A stretch of DNA of 64,000 nt from Bog-473 sp036268485 (GTDB taxonomy: Bacteria; Actinomycetota; Acidimicrobiia; Acidimicrobiales; RAAP-2), in assembly GCA_036268485.1 (NCBI GenBank), contig DATAUC010000091.1, positions 62,001 to 126,000 of the forward strand, written 5' to 3'. Position 1 is the first letter of the stretch; each line of letters opens with the position of its first letter. The notes under the pieces were generated by a model, which worked only from the letters and a program-made list of their open reading frames with translations, was not told the origin of the DNA and searched no databases. Position numbers and translations under genes: made by a program. Below are positions 18,148 to 27,346 of the stretch, piece after piece.

Positions 18148-18591
18148 GTGCGGCGGCTGCTCCAGCGGAGTCGCCGCTCGCTCATCACTGCCGGGGCCAT
18201 CGCACTCGGCGCCTCCCTGACCCTGAGCGCCTGCGGGCAACAGAGCGGGCTGGGGCTGGCCCGCAAGGCCTGCACCCATGTGGCCGTCTCCATCCGGGCT
18301 TTCGAGCAGTCCCAACAGTCGGGTACCAACTCGGCGATGGCGGCCCGTCTGCGGGTAAAAGCCGACAACGAGTTGCGCGCAGCCCTTGCGTTGGCGGCGT
18401 CGGCCAACTCGGACGATGGATCATGGAACACCCTCATGACCACGTTGTCGGAGATCTCCACTGTCGACGAGACCCACCTGATCCCGGCCCTCAAGGCGCA
18501 GTGCGCCGTGGCCAACGCCAATCAGAACGTGAACCCCGAGAACCCGCAGGCTCCTTCGGGCCCCACCAAGAACGTCAACCCGCAGAACTGA
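18148..18591 (+). CDS. Small predicted lipoprotein
   Basis: Read from GTG 18148, one base after the previous stop, it gives 147 residues with an arginine-rich start, a hydrophobic stretch and a lipobox LTLSAC, so the cysteine should be lipidated and the protein fixed to the outer face of the membrane. The rest is helical, with two more cysteines (KACTHVAV and KAQCAVANA) that could form a disulfide. The C-terminus has two copies of a NVNPxN motif. No family recognised. It follows the unknown protein with one base between, so they likely form an operon. Confidence 0.72.
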   Translation: MRRLLQRSRRSLITAGAIALGASLTLSACGQQSGLGLARKACTHVAVSIRAFEQSQQSGTNSAMAARLRVKADNELRAALALAASANSDDGSWNTLMTTLSEISTVDETHLIPALKAQCAVANANQNVNPENPQAPSGPTKNVNPQN

Positions 18592-18596
18592 ACCGG

Positions 18597-20717
18597 TTAG
18601 CCGGCCGCCCCTTCTTCGGCCAGGGCCTGGGCCCGGCCCGACGCCACAATGGCCGGCATGATGTCGGGCCCGAGGAGCTCCCCGCCCGGGATGGTGAAGT
18701 GCACGCCATCGGTTGTGCGGATGACCGTGCCGTTCTTGGTCGAGGTGAACTTGCCTCCGGGACAGGCCGCCGCGTTCAGGTCGACCACCGAGTCGGTGGT
18801 CGGATGCAGGGCCGCCACCTGGCGCACCAGCTTGTTGTAGACGGCCAGACGGGCCGGATTGTCCTCTGGCCACGGGCCGCCGGCCGGCTGCTCGCCCTCG
18901 TCGGTGCACGGGGCGGTCAGGTAGACCATGTGGGCACCGCTGGCCGTGACCAGGTTCGAGGTCAATTCCAGTTGGTGCTTCACATAGGCGGCGAAGACCG
19001 GATTCAAGATATTGGTGATCTTGCCCTTGTACTGGCGGTCCACCACTTCCCAACGTCCGGCCAGGAGCACCACCACATTGGGATGCACCACGGCCATGGC
19101 GTTGAGCCATTGATACGGCCACGGTTGTTGGAGGATCGGTGTATTCGGCTTGGGCGGGGCGCCGTCACACGCCGGGGGGGTCTGGTCCCGGGCGCCCATG
19201 AGCACGACCAGGGGGCCGTTCACCACGCCGCAGCCCAGGATGCCCTTGTCTGAGAGTTGGTAGTTGTACTTGGAGGTGAGGGAGCTGCTGTCCAGCCCCT
19301 CGCCCAACGTCAGCGCGATGGAGTCCCCCATCAAAAGGACGCGGACCGGTGGCAACGCACCGGTCCCGGCCGTGGTGGTGGTCGATTGGAACGGCACGGT
19401 AACCGAGGGTATGGAGGTCGAGGTCGTCGAGGTCGTCGGGATGGTGACCGGGGCCACTGCGGAGACCGACACCGTCCCGGCCGTGGCCAGCGCCACGGCG
19501 CCGATGACGGCGCCGATGCCGACCGGTACGGCCACCCAGGCCTTCCACTGACGCAGGAACGAACCCTGCCGGATTGGGTTTTCCACCAGGTGGTACGAGG
19601 CCATGGCCACAGCCAGCGTGACCAGAGCCCGCACCCCGAAGAGTCCGTAGCCCGACAGGCCGGTGCGGGCCCCGTTGATCCAGATGAAGAGGGGCCAGTG
19701 CCAGATGTAGAGGCCGTAGGAGATGCGGCCGATGTAGCGGATGGGCGACAGCGACAGCAGTCGGGGTACAGGGCTGCGGGGGGCACCGATGATGGCCAGG
19801 ATGATGCCGGCGGTGGCCAGTCCAATGAGGAAGAACCCGCCGTAGTAGGGAAAGCGGGAGGTGGTGCTGGTCAGGCACCAGATCAGGACGGAAGCTACGG
19901 CACCGACCAGACCCCCCAGTCCGCAGAAGAGGCGGCCCCGGTTGTTGGCCGGCCGCCACAGCTCGCCCTCCTTGAGGGCACCGGCCGAATGGCCGCGTTG
20001 GGTCAACAGCACCAGGCCGACGGCCAGCGCCGCCCCGATGAAGAGGCACTGGGCCCGGGTATCGGTACCGAGATACACCCGGTTGTTCGATACCGCGTGG
20101 CGGAAGAGCAGGTACATCTCAATGGCCGAGCCGACCGCGGCCACGCAACAGACCACGAAGAGCGTGCGCAGGTTCTTGGTCAGCCGCAGGATGCCCAGCA
20201 CCACCAGCGGCCAGATCAGATAGAACTGCTCCTCGACGGCCAGCGACCAGGTGTGGATGAGCGGTGACCCCAGGGCCGTCTCGTTGAAGTACTGCGAGTT
20301 GACGAGGATGAAGTGCCAGTTGCTCACGTAGAGCAGGGTGGCCAGCGAGTCCAGCCGCAGACCCGGGTAGGTGTCCCTGGGCACGATGATCGAGGCGAAG
20401 AAGGCCACGAACAGCAGCATCAGCAACAGGGCCGGCAGCAGGCGGCGGGCCCGGCGGGCCCAGAAGGCGCCGAGGCGGATGCTCAGCGTCTGGCGCCATT
20501 CGCCCACCAGCAGGGACGTGATCAGGAAGCCGGACAGGACGAAGAAGGTGTCCACGCCCATGAACCCGCCGGTGGTCACGAGCAGGCCACCGTGGTACAT
20601 CATCACGGCCACGACCGCGAAGGCGCGCACCCCGTCCAGGGCGGGCAGGTAAGCCAGCCGCCGATGCGACGCCTCACCCACCTGGTCGTTTGTTCCTTCC
20701 ATCCCCTCCACCGTCAC
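18597..20717 (-). CDS. Acyltransferase 3 / SGNH-hydrolase fusion (OafA-like)
   Basis: A 706-residue membrane protein. The N-terminal 390 residues are an acyltransferase-3 domain: AYLPALDGVRAFAVVAVMMYHGG at about 22-44, GVDTFFVLSGFLIT, then about ten membrane helices including RISYGLYIWHWPLF. After a last helix and a Thr/Ser-rich linker (about 410-450) comes an SGNH-type domain with VLLMGDSIALTLGEGL (the nucleophile S) and a C-terminal DGVHFT that supplies the D/H pair. This architecture O-acetylates envelope polysaccharides or peptidoglycan on the outer face. The start is GTG 20717; ATG 20702 is an alternative. Its substrate could be the glycan made by the transferases at 0.6-3.8 kb, but they are far apart. 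Confidence 0.88.
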   Translation of the reverse strand: MTVEGMEGTNDQVGEASHRRLAYLPALDGVRAFAVVAVMMYHGGLLVTTGGFMGVDTFFVLSGFLITSLLVGEWRQTLSIRLGAFWARRARRLLPALLLMLLFVAFFASIIVPRDTYPGLRLDSLATLLYVSNWHFILVNSQYFNETALGSPLIHTWSLAVEEQFYLIWPLVVLGILRLTKNLRTLFVVCCVAAVGSAIEMYLLFRHAVSNNRVYLGTDTRAQCLFIGAALAVGLVLLTQRGHSAGALKEGELWRPANNRGRLFCGLGGLVGAVASVLIWCLTSTTSRFPYYGGFFLIGLATAGIILAIIGAPRSPVPRLLSLSPIRYIGRISYGLYIWHWPLFIWINGARTGLSGYGLFGVRALVTLAVAMASYHLVENPIRQGSFLRQWKAWVAVPVGIGAVIGAVALATAGTVSVSAVAPVTIPTTSTTSTSIPSVTVPFQSTTTTAGTGALPPVRVLLMGDSIALTLGEGLDSSSLTSKYNYQLSDKGILGCGVVNGPLVVLMGARDQTPPACDGAPPKPNTPILQQPWPYQWLNAMAVVHPNVVVLLAGRWEVVDRQYKGKITNILNPVFAAYVKHQLELTSNLVTASGAHMVYLTAPCTDEGEQPAGGPWPEDNPARLAVYNKLVRQVAALHPTTDSVVDLNAAACPGGKFTSTKNGTVIRTTDGVHFTIPGGELLGPDIMPAIVASGRAQALAEEGAAG

Positions 20718-20778
20718 ACTCTGTCAGGCTCCCGCTCCAAATAGCGGGCGTGTCATTCTCGCAGACTGGCACTGACCC

Positions 20779-22236
20779 CTAGTTGCCGCCCTCGGACCCC
20801 CCTCGGGCCGCTTCCTCCGCCTCGTACTTGGCTTCGAGTGCCTGGTTCTCGGCCATGGCCAGGACCACCGCCTCGAAGACCTTGGCCGCGTCCTTCTCGA
20901 TATGGGAGCGGGCCAGCAGGAGGCATCCGGCGCCGGGGAAGGCGATGGGCATGAGGATGAGGAACGCCGTGCGGAAGTTGTTGTTGAACTCTGTGGCCAC
21001 GATGGAGGTGATGAGCGGCGCCGCCGCCGATCCGAACACCACCGAGGCCAGGTTGAAGGCGCCGAAGCCGGCACCACGCACGCTGGCCGGGGCGGCATCG
21101 GACAGCCCGGCCCGCAGCGGCGGCACGCAGGCGGTGGCCGACATGAAGCCCAGGAGCTGCAGCACGAAGACGAAGATGAACGGCATGGGGATGAACGACA
21201 GGATCAGCAGCGAGGCGGCCACAAAAATACAGATAGCCGGGATCACGACCCGGGCCCCCATGAACTTGCTGACCCAGCGGTCGGCCATCCACCCGCCAAT
21301 CAGGGTGCCCGGAATACCACCAGCCACGGCCAGAAGCGCGAACACGCCAATGGACGTGGACTGCGACTTTCCAAGTTGATCCTGGTAGAAGTTGGGGATC
21401 CAGGTGGCGACGGCGGTGACGACGAATCCCACCGTCGATACGCCGACCAGCGCGTACCGCATGGTCGGGATGCGCAGAATGGTCACGACATCCATCTTCA
21501 GGCCGTCGAGCATGTCGGCCGCGAAGTGCCGGAACCCGTGCGGGAAGAGTGGCTGCTTTGTCACATCGGCCAGCTCCATGACGTGGGTGTCGCCGTTGGC
21601 CACGTGCGAGCGGTCAGCCGTGCCCTGGCTGGGCTCGGGCAGCTTCCAACACATGTAGGCCACGGCCAGACCCGGGAGCAGCGAAACGAAGAAGGCCAAC
21701 CGCCAGCCGCTGCCGTGGAAGAGCGGCCCCAGTGCGCCACCTATGCCCAGGCCCAGGCCCAGGCCGACGAAGCTCAGGCACTGCTGGAGCGAGAAGGCCT
21801 TGCCCCGGCGCTCGGTGCCGTAGAAGTCGGCGATCACGCTGCTGCCCGACGGGTCGGTGATGGCCTGGCCGAACCCGAGCGTGCCGCGGATCAGGACCAG
21901 CAGAAAGAACACGTCGGTGGGAACCAGACCGCCTACCGCGCTGATGACGGACCAGGCCACCAACGTGACGGCCATGGCCCTAGTCCGGTTCCAGCGGTCG
22001 GCCAGGTAGCCGGCGGGCAGCGTGACCAACCCGTTCACCAGAATGAAGGCCGAGAACAGCACGGCGATGCCGATGTTGTTCACCCCGAAGGCGTGCCGCA
22101 GCTGGTTCTGGGCGCCCCGGACGATGAACTGGTCCATGTTGTCGATGAACAGGGTGAATCCGACGACCCACATGGGCCAGTTGGAAACCCTGAACGTGCG
22201 GGGAGCGTCCGCCTCCCCTGCCGCCGTTGTGCTCAT
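20779..22236 (-). CDS. MFS transporter
   Basis: A 485-residue major facilitator with twelve likely helices. The loop between helices 2 and 3 carries LPAGYLADRWNRTRAMAV, the usual GxLaDRxGRrrxL pattern, and a second copy GTLIGGWMADRWVSK is in the C-terminal half. The N-terminal WVVGFTLFIDNMDQFIVRGA resembles spinster-like and organic-anion carriers of this superfamily. The cytosolic C-terminus is charged (EAKYEAEEAARGG). The start is ATG 22236. It is followed upstream, on the same strand, by an aldehyde dehydrogenase, so it may import a carboxylate or alcohol used by that enzyme; this is only proximity. Confidence 0.88.
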   Translation of the reverse strand: MSTTAAGEADAPRTFRVSNWPMWVVGFTLFIDNMDQFIVRGAQNQLRHAFGVNNIGIAVLFSAFILVNGLVTLPAGYLADRWNRTRAMAVTLVAWSVISAVGGLVPTDVFFLLVLIRGTLGFGQAITDPSGSSVIADFYGTERRGKAFSLQQCLSFVGLGLGLGIGGALGPLFHGSGWRLAFFVSLLPGLAVAYMCWKLPEPSQGTADRSHVANGDTHVMELADVTKQPLFPHGFRHFAADMLDGLKMDVVTILRIPTMRYALVGVSTVGFVVTAVATWIPNFYQDQLGKSQSTSIGVFALLAVAGGIPGTLIGGWMADRWVSKFMGARVVIPAICIFVAASLLILSFIPMPFIFVFVLQLLGFMSATACVPPLRAGLSDAAPASVRGAGFGAFNLASVVFGSAAAPLITSIVATEFNNNFRTAFLILMPIAFPGAGCLLLARSHIEKDAAKVFEAVVLAMAENQALEAKYEAEEAARGGSEGGN

Positions 22237-22282
22237 AGGGCGAGTGGCCGCCCCGCGCTCTGTCCGCTCGCTCCCGACTCGC

Positions 22283-23749
22283 TCAGCCGCCCGGCGTGTA
22301 GCCAGCCGGCAGGGCGATCGACTTCTTCTCCAGGAAGGACTCCAGACCCTCGGGGCCGAACTCGCGTCCGATGCCCGATTCCTTGTAGCCGCCGAAGGGG
22401 GTGGAGAAGTCGATCGGCACCGGTGCGTTCAGCATGTACGTGCCGGTACGCACCTGGCGGGCTATGCCGAGGCCGCGGTCGTTGTCGTTGGTCCAAACCG
22501 AGCCGCACAGCCCGTAGTTGGAGTCGTTGGCGATCTCTACCGCTTGGGCGTCACCGTCGTAGGGGATGACCACCAGAACCGGCCCGAAGATCTCCTCCTG
22601 GGCGATCTTCATCTTGTTGTCCACGTGCGAGAAGACCGTGGGCTCGACATACCAACCCTTGGTCTGGGCCGATGGGCGACCGCCACCGATGGCCACCGTG
22701 GCCCCTTCCTCACGCCCGCTGTCCAGGTACCCCTCAATGCGGGCCCGCTGGCGCTCGGCCACCACGGGACCGACCTCGGTGGCCGGGTCCATCGGGTCAC
22801 CGACCACCATGGCACCCACACCGGCCACCACGGCGTCGACCACTTCGTCGTAGCGGGCCCGGGGGGCCAGGATGCGCGTCTGGGCGATGCAGGCCTGACC
22901 GTTGTTCATGATGGAGTTGGGCAGCAGGGTGGGGATCACCGTCGACAGATCGGCGTCATCCAAGATAATTGCCGCACTCTTTCCCCCGAGCTCCAGCGTG
23001 CAGCGCTTCAGGCGCTCGCCGCACAGACCGCCGATGCGCTTGCCGCCGATGCCCGAACCGGTGAACGAGATCTTGTCCACGCCGTCGTGCTTGACCAGGT
23101 ACTCGCTGACCTCACGGCCGGCCGGAACGACGGACAGCACGCCCTTGGGCAGTCCGGCGTCGGCGAAGATCTCAGCCAGGCGGAAGGCATCGAAGGGCGT
23201 CTCGGGTGCCGGCTTGAAGACGACCGAGCAGCCAGCCAGCAGCGAGGGCGCCAACTTGGCCGCCGCGATGAACAGCGGCACGTTCCAGGGCGCAATGGCG
23301 CCGACCACGCCGACGGGCTCCTTGGTCACCAACATCTGGGGGTTCAACATGCCGGTCCGGACCTCGTCGAAGGCGAAGGTCTTGGACAGCTCGGCGTAGT
23401 AGCTGAAGATCATGGACGGGGCCAGGACCTGACCCATGGTCGAGAACGAGATGGGCGAGCCCATCTCCAAGGAGATGATTTCGGCCATGTCGCCCATTTC
23501 GGCCTGAATCTGGGCCGCCACCTTGCCCAGGATTTCGCCCCGCTCAAGGGGCGACATGCGGGGCCACGGCCCCCGGTCGAAGGCGGTGCGGGCGGCGGCC
23601 ACGGCCTTGTCGATGTCCGCTTCGGTGCCGTCGGGCACGTGGCCGATGACCTCTTCGGTCGACGGGGAGATCACGTCAATGGTGTCGGTGCCCTCCGGGG
23701 TCACCCAGTCACCACCGATAAATAAGTGGTCGTAGTCCCGAATCGCCAT
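22283..23749 (-). CDS. NAD(P)-dependent aldehyde dehydrogenase
   Basis: A 488-residue aldehyde dehydrogenase. It shows GAIAPWNVPLF and FKPAPETP in the cofactor domain, the SFTGSGIGGKRI loop, the general base in TLELGGKSAAIILDDADL, the nucleophile in NNGQACIAQTRIL, and a terminal EEIFGPVLVVIPY. It oxidises an aldehyde to an acid in the cytoplasm; the substrate is unknown. A longer frame starts at 23806, but ATG 23749 has a GGGAGGG ribosome site directly upstream and gives the usual family length. A hairpin lies in front of it at 23769-23790. Confidence 0.92.
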   Translation of the reverse strand: MAIRDYDHLFIGGDWVTPEGTDTIDVISPSTEEVIGHVPDGTEADIDKAVAAARTAFDRGPWPRMSPLERGEILGKVAAQIQAEMGDMAEIISLEMGSPISFSTMGQVLAPSMIFSYYAELSKTFAFDEVRTGMLNPQMLVTKEPVGVVGAIAPWNVPLFIAAAKLAPSLLAGCSVVFKPAPETPFDAFRLAEIFADAGLPKGVLSVVPAGREVSEYLVKHDGVDKISFTGSGIGGKRIGGLCGERLKRCTLELGGKSAAIILDDADLSTVIPTLLPNSIMNNGQACIAQTRILAPRARYDEVVDAVVAGVGAMVVGDPMDPATEVGPVVAERQRARIEGYLDSGREEGATVAIGGGRPSAQTKGWYVEPTVFSHVDNKMKIAQEEIFGPVLVVIPYDGDAQAVEIANDSNYGLCGSVWTNDNDRGLGIARQVRTGTYMLNAPVPIDFSTPFGGYKESGIGREFGPEGLESFLEKKSIALPAGYTPGG

Positions 23750-23768
23750 GCACCCTCCCAGGATCTGT

Positions 23769-23790
23769 AGGGGGGCGCCTCGGCCCCCCT
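23769..23790 (-). terminator. 8-bp GC-rich hairpin ahead of the aldehyde dehydrogenase
   Basis: AGGGGGGC (23769-23776) pairs perfectly with GCCCCCCT (23783-23790) around a six-base loop. It lies between two minus-strand genes, 20 bases before the dehydrogenase start codon. It could end transcription of the upstream small gene or act as a leader hairpin. On the minus strand no U run follows, so the role is uncertain. Confidence 0.4.
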
Positions 23791-23886
23791 TTCGCATGAC
23801 ATCCATGCGTTCAGCTCACAGGGTACCCAACCGGGACTGGATCACGACAGCCCAGCGGCCGTCCGGACGCCGATTTAGCCCTCCAT

Positions 23887-24231
23887 TCAGACGTCGCGGC
23901 GCTCGATGTGGGCCAGGATGGCCCCGTCGGCCTCCACCCAGCCCTTACCGGCGGCATACGCGCACATCGCCTCGAAGCCCTCGTCCCACTCGGGAGTGGT
24001 GGACCCGGCCAACGCCCGCAGCGCCTGAGGGTCGACCGCCACCTGCGTGCCGTCGGGTAGGAGCCGACCCAGGCCCGACGTGCTGATGATGTCGGTTACC
24101 GCCTCATCGGGACCTTCACCTTCGACGGCCACTGAGAACCGACTGAAATCGTTCGGTTCGGCCAGAATCACCAGCTCTTCGGTGAGGTCAACGATGATGA
24201 TCACGCCAGCGGACGCTATCGCTTGCTGCAT
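23887..24231 (-). CDS. Small protein of unknown function
   Basis: I chose ATG 24231 because GGCGGAG lies six bases before it; this gives 114 residues. A longer frame begins at 24255 but would overlap the start of the divergent gene. The protein is acidic, with a hydrophobic beta-like segment (IASAGVIIIVDLTEELVILAE) and a C-terminal helical part. No family recognised and no membrane helix or signal peptide. Confidence 0.55.
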   Translation of the reverse strand: MQQAIASAGVIIIVDLTEELVILAEPNDFSRFSVAVEGEGPDEAVTDIISTSGLGRLLPDGTQVAVDPQALRALAGSTTPEWDEGFEAMCAYAAGKGWVEADGAILAHIERRDV

Positions 24232-24236
24232 AAACT
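24231..24236 (+). promoter_or_regulatory. Likely -10 element of the phosphotransferase-like gene
   Basis: TAAACT fits the TAnnnT -10 pattern and ends eight bases before ATG 24245, so the transcript would begin at or next to the start codon. No ribosome-binding site is present for this start, which fits a leaderless messenger. The element overlaps the start codon of the divergent gene. Confidence 0.4.
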
Positions 24237-24244
24237 CCGCCCCC

Positions 24245-25345
24245 ATGCCAGACATCGATCAGCGCGACCCCGCCGAGGTTGCGGCCACCCTCAGCCGGTG
24301 GCTCACCGGCAAGCTGCGCCAGGCGACACCCGGAACCGAGCCCGAGGTCGAGGTGTTCGATGTGCAGGCCCCCGCCTCCAACGGCTTCTCCAACGAGACC
24401 ATCCTGTGCCAGACCCGGATCAGCACCGGCGGCGTGGTCGATGAGAAGCGGCTCGTCGTCCGAGTGGCCCCTACCAAGCACCTCCTCTTTCTCGATGCCG
24501 AGTTCGCCACCCAATACCGCGTCATGCGCACCTTGGCTGACGGCCAGGCCGGCGTGCCGCTGCCCACGCTCGGCTGGTACGAGGAAGATCCCCAGTATCT
24601 CGGTGTCCCGTTCTTCACCATGGACCACTGCGCGGGAGAAGTCCCCTCCGACAACATCCCGTACACGATGGAAGGGTGGGTCATTGAGGGCACACCCGAG
24701 CAGCAGGAGCGGATGTGGTGGAGCGGTATCGACGCGCTGGCCGCCGTCCACCGCACCGACTGGAAGTCCCTCAATCTGAACTGGCTCGACAAGCCGACCC
24801 GGGGCAAACCCGGCATTGAGCAGCAGATGTCCTATTACCGCGAGTTCCTCGATTGGGCCGGCCACGGCACCAAGGTGCCCGTGCTGGAATCGACCTGGGA
24901 CTGGCTGACCAAACATCAGCCCACGGAGGAAGGCGACGTGGTCCTCAGCTGGGGCGACAGCCGCATCGGCAACATCATCTGGAACGACTTCTCATGCTCC
25001 GCCGTTCTGGACTGGGAGATGGCGTCATTGGGCCAGCCGGAAATGGACCTGGGGTGGTGGCTCTACTTCAACCGCCAGTTCGCTGACGGCCTCGGAGTGC
25101 CGCGGCCGGCCGGCTTCGCCTCCCACGAGGAAACCATCGACCGCTATTCAGAAATGATGGGCCGCCCGATGAAGGACATCTTCTTCTACGAGATCTTCGC
25201 CGGCTTCCGCTTCGCCGCTATCATGCTTCGCCTGTCGGACCTGCTGATGGGCAGCGACATCCTGCCCGGCGACTCCGACATGGGCACCAACAACCTGGCC
25301 ACCCAACTGTTGGCCACCATGTTGGAGTTGCCCGCGCCCAGCTGA
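24245..25345 (+). CDS. APH-family phosphotransferase-like protein
   Basis: A 366-residue protein with the kinase-like APH fold: an N-terminal nucleotide-binding part (SNETILCQTRI, then KRLVVRVAP), the catalytic loop VVLSWGDSRIGNIIW and the metal-binding VLDWEMASLGQPEMDLGWWL. This is the form of the family often found with acyl-CoA dehydrogenases (ACAD10/11-like) in actinobacteria, so a hydroxyacyl or small alcohol substrate is more likely than an antibiotic. No acyl-CoA dehydrogenase is next to it here. A longer frame from 24047 is not supported. Confidence 0.82.
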   Translation: MPDIDQRDPAEVAATLSRWLTGKLRQATPGTEPEVEVFDVQAPASNGFSNETILCQTRISTGGVVDEKRLVVRVAPTKHLLFLDAEFATQYRVMRTLADGQAGVPLPTLGWYEEDPQYLGVPFFTMDHCAGEVPSDNIPYTMEGWVIEGTPEQQERMWWSGIDALAAVHRTDWKSLNLNWLDKPTRGKPGIEQQMSYYREFLDWAGHGTKVPVLESTWDWLTKHQPTEEGDVVLSWGDSRIGNIIWNDFSCSAVLDWEMASLGQPEMDLGWWLYFNRQFADGLGVPRPAGFASHEETIDRYSEMMGRPMKDIFFYEIFAGFRFAAIMLRLSDLLMGSDILPGDSDMGTNNLATQLLATMLELPAPS

Positions 25346-25347
25346 CC

Positions 25348-25719
25348 TCAGCCCGGGCCGACGGCCACTCCGCCGGCTTTCAGGCGATCGGCCAACCAGG
25401 CCGCCGAGTTGGGCTCGTTCATGACTTCCTGCCACCCGTCCAGAACCTGGTGCAGTTGACCCACGGTCTGAATGTTGGCCACCACGCGGACGGTCATCTT
25501 CTTCTCGTCGGCCTCCGTCGCCGGATTGACGTGGATGCCGCCAAAGGGGTCTTCCCATTCATGGGGTGGGGGCTCCTGAATGACATAGAGCTCGCCCGTG
25601 TCCTCGACGTAGTTGAGTTCGTAACGAACGCCCTGCCCGTCGCGCCACTCGGTGCCGAGTTCCAGCTCCGCTGAGGGCCGACGGCGGGCGTCTGCGTCGT
25701 AGAACGCTTCAATATCCAT
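25348..25719 (-). CDS. Conserved-looking small protein of unknown function
   Basis: A 123-residue acidic protein starting at ATG 25719, converging on the phosphotransferase-like gene with two bases between stops. It contains RYELNYVEDTGELYVIQEPPP and HEWEDPFGGIHVNP, which look like a compact beta domain, then a helical C-terminus. No signal peptide or membrane helix. The regular codon use supports a real gene. I do not recognise the family. Confidence 0.6.
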   Translation of the reverse strand: MDIEAFYDADARRRPSAELELGTEWRDGQGVRYELNYVEDTGELYVIQEPPPHEWEDPFGGIHVNPATEADEKKMTVRVVANIQTVGQLHQVLDGWQEVMNEPNSAAWLADRLKAGGVAVGPG

Positions 25720-25827
25720 CGCAGGAGGTTAACCCCGACCAGGGGCTACTCGAATGCCGGCGGCAAATGTGGGTCCGCTGGCCCGATGGGAGCAATCGGG
25801 GGAGATGGCACCCGCAGGGTGGCCGTC

Positions 25828-26610
25828 ATGCCAACCACCGCTCCGCATCACGTTCTGGCCATTGAACAGCTGACCTGCGAATGGCGCACCCTGGGACGCT
25901 CCGGCCCGGCCACCGGGGCCTTGCACAAGCTGGCCGATCGCGACCCCGCCCTGGCGGCGCTCGTCTATGACGACGGGCCGGCCGGACCGCCGGCCCGCTG
26001 CCCCACCCCCCACGACCTCATTGAGCACATGCGCCAGGCCACGGGGCGCCACCAGCGCGAGCTGGCGGCCAGCTACGTGAGCATCATGCTGCGCGAGGCC
26101 AAGGTCGATCCGCTCGTCCCCCGCATCCTCTTGCAGGCCCTGATCCCGGGGCTCTTCAGCATCGCGGCCAAGCTCCGCTGGGGGCGCGGCGGCGACTGGG
26201 AGGACGGGAACGCCTTCTTCACCGAGCTGGTGTCGGTCACCTGGGAGGTCCTGCGGGACTGGTCGGGACAGGACCGCCCCTACGCCGTGCTCGACATTCT
26301 TTCGGCCACCCGCTGCCGCGTCAGGCGCCAGCTCTTCCGCTCCCGCGATCAGCAGAACCTTCACGTCCCGCTGTCATCCGCTCATACCCAAGGCGCCGCC
26401 ACGGCGTCGGAGACGGACCTCGAATTGCTGGCGCGACGGCTCATCGAGTTGCGTCAGGAGGGCATGCGAAGCGAGGACGTTGAGGTGCTCTATGCCCACC
26501 ACGTCATGGGCTACTCCATCGCCGAACTGGCCGTGGCCAGCGGGCGCGATCGACGGGTGCTCTACGCCCGCCGGGACCGCGGCCACCGCCGCATGTACGC
26601 CGGAGGGTGA
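25828..26610 (+). CDS. Sigma-70 region-4-like regulatory protein
   Basis: Read from ATG 25828 it has 260 residues (an in-frame start at 25786 is possible). The last 60 residues look like a sigma factor region 4 or similar helix-turn-helix: LYAHHVMGYSIAELAVASGRD then RVLYARRDRGHRRM. I see no region 2, so it is not a complete sigma factor. The middle is helical with a conserved-looking LTCEWRTLG start and a WEVLRDWSG segment. It is first of a three-gene operon, eleven bases before a membrane protein and then the LysM-BTAD protein. It may be a DNA-binding partner of that system; this is inferred from position. Confidence 0.6.
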   Translation: MPTTAPHHVLAIEQLTCEWRTLGRSGPATGALHKLADRDPALAALVYDDGPAGPPARCPTPHDLIEHMRQATGRHQRELAASYVSIMLREAKVDPLVPRILLQALIPGLFSIAAKLRWGRGGDWEDGNAFFTELVSVTWEVLRDWSGQDRPYAVLDILSATRCRVRRQLFRSRDQQNLHVPLSSAHTQGAATASETDLELLARRLIELRQEGMRSEDVEVLYAHHVMGYSIAELAVASGRDRRVLYARRDRGHRRMYAGG

Positions 26611-26620
26611 CGAGTTTTTT

Positions 26621-27346
26621 ATGGCTGCACCTGCCTATCGTTTTCCTGTGGTTGGAGGGGGACTCAATACCACGGGCTCTGCCCGCGCGCGTCCGACACG
26701 AGGACGCCCACACTGGTGGGCCGTCCTGGCCGTGTCGCTGGCGCTGATGGCTCTGATCGCCGCGAGCGCCACCGTGCACGTGCCCTCCCTGGCCGCTCGC
26801 TCCCACCCCACGGTGACGACGCCCGCACCACATGACACCTCGACGTCGAACGTCACGTCGACGACCACTGCGGTGACGCTGCCACTGGCCAGTGCCGTGC
26901 AACCCATCGCCGCCCACTCCTCGTCGAGCACGTCGTCGACGCAACCCGGCGCGAGCGCCTCGACCGGTCCGACCCCAACAACGACCACGACCAGCACGGT
27001 GCCGGTCGTCATTGTCGGCGGTTCGGGTAGTGGTTCGGCGCCTGACAGCGCGTCGGCATCGACGCAGACGGAGCACGGCTACCTGCAATCACCCGACGAC
27101 ACCTCGGTCATCTACGCCTTCAGCGCCAGCGGACCGACGCTTGTGGCGGCCCAGTGGTCGACCGACACCACCCTTTCGCTGACGGTGGTGTGCCCGAGCG
27201 GGACCCAATCGGCGGACGGCGCATCGAGCGTGCAACTCACACTGGCCAATCCCCACGGCAGCTGTCAGGCCACCTTGAGCGAACCCACCAGCGAGGACGC
27301 CACCCTCACGTACTCCATGACGATTGGACCCTGGAATGGCACCTGA
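26621..27346 (+). CDS. Membrane-anchored Thr/Ser-rich protein of unknown function
   Basis: A 241-residue protein starting at ATG 26621, with GGAGGGTGA overlapping the previous stop as ribosome site. One membrane helix (about 32-54, HWWAVLAVSLALMALIAASA) follows a positively charged start, so the rest should face outward. Residues 60-150 are a Thr/Ser/Pro-rich linker and the C-terminal 90 residues form a small beta-rich domain with two cysteines (VVCPSG and GSCQAT). No family recognised. It overlaps the start of the LysM-BTAD gene by 11 bases, so the two are made together. Confidence 0.65.
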   Translation: MAAPAYRFPVVGGGLNTTGSARARPTRGRPHWWAVLAVSLALMALIAASATVHVPSLAARSHPTVTTPAPHDTSTSNVTSTTTAVTLPLASAVQPIAAHSSSSTSSTQPGASASTGPTPTTTTTSTVPVVIVGGSGSGSAPDSASASTQTEHGYLQSPDDTSVIYAFSASGPTLVAAQWSTDTTLSLTVVCPSGTQSADGASSVQLTLANPHGSCQATLSEPTSEDATLTYSMTIGPWNGT

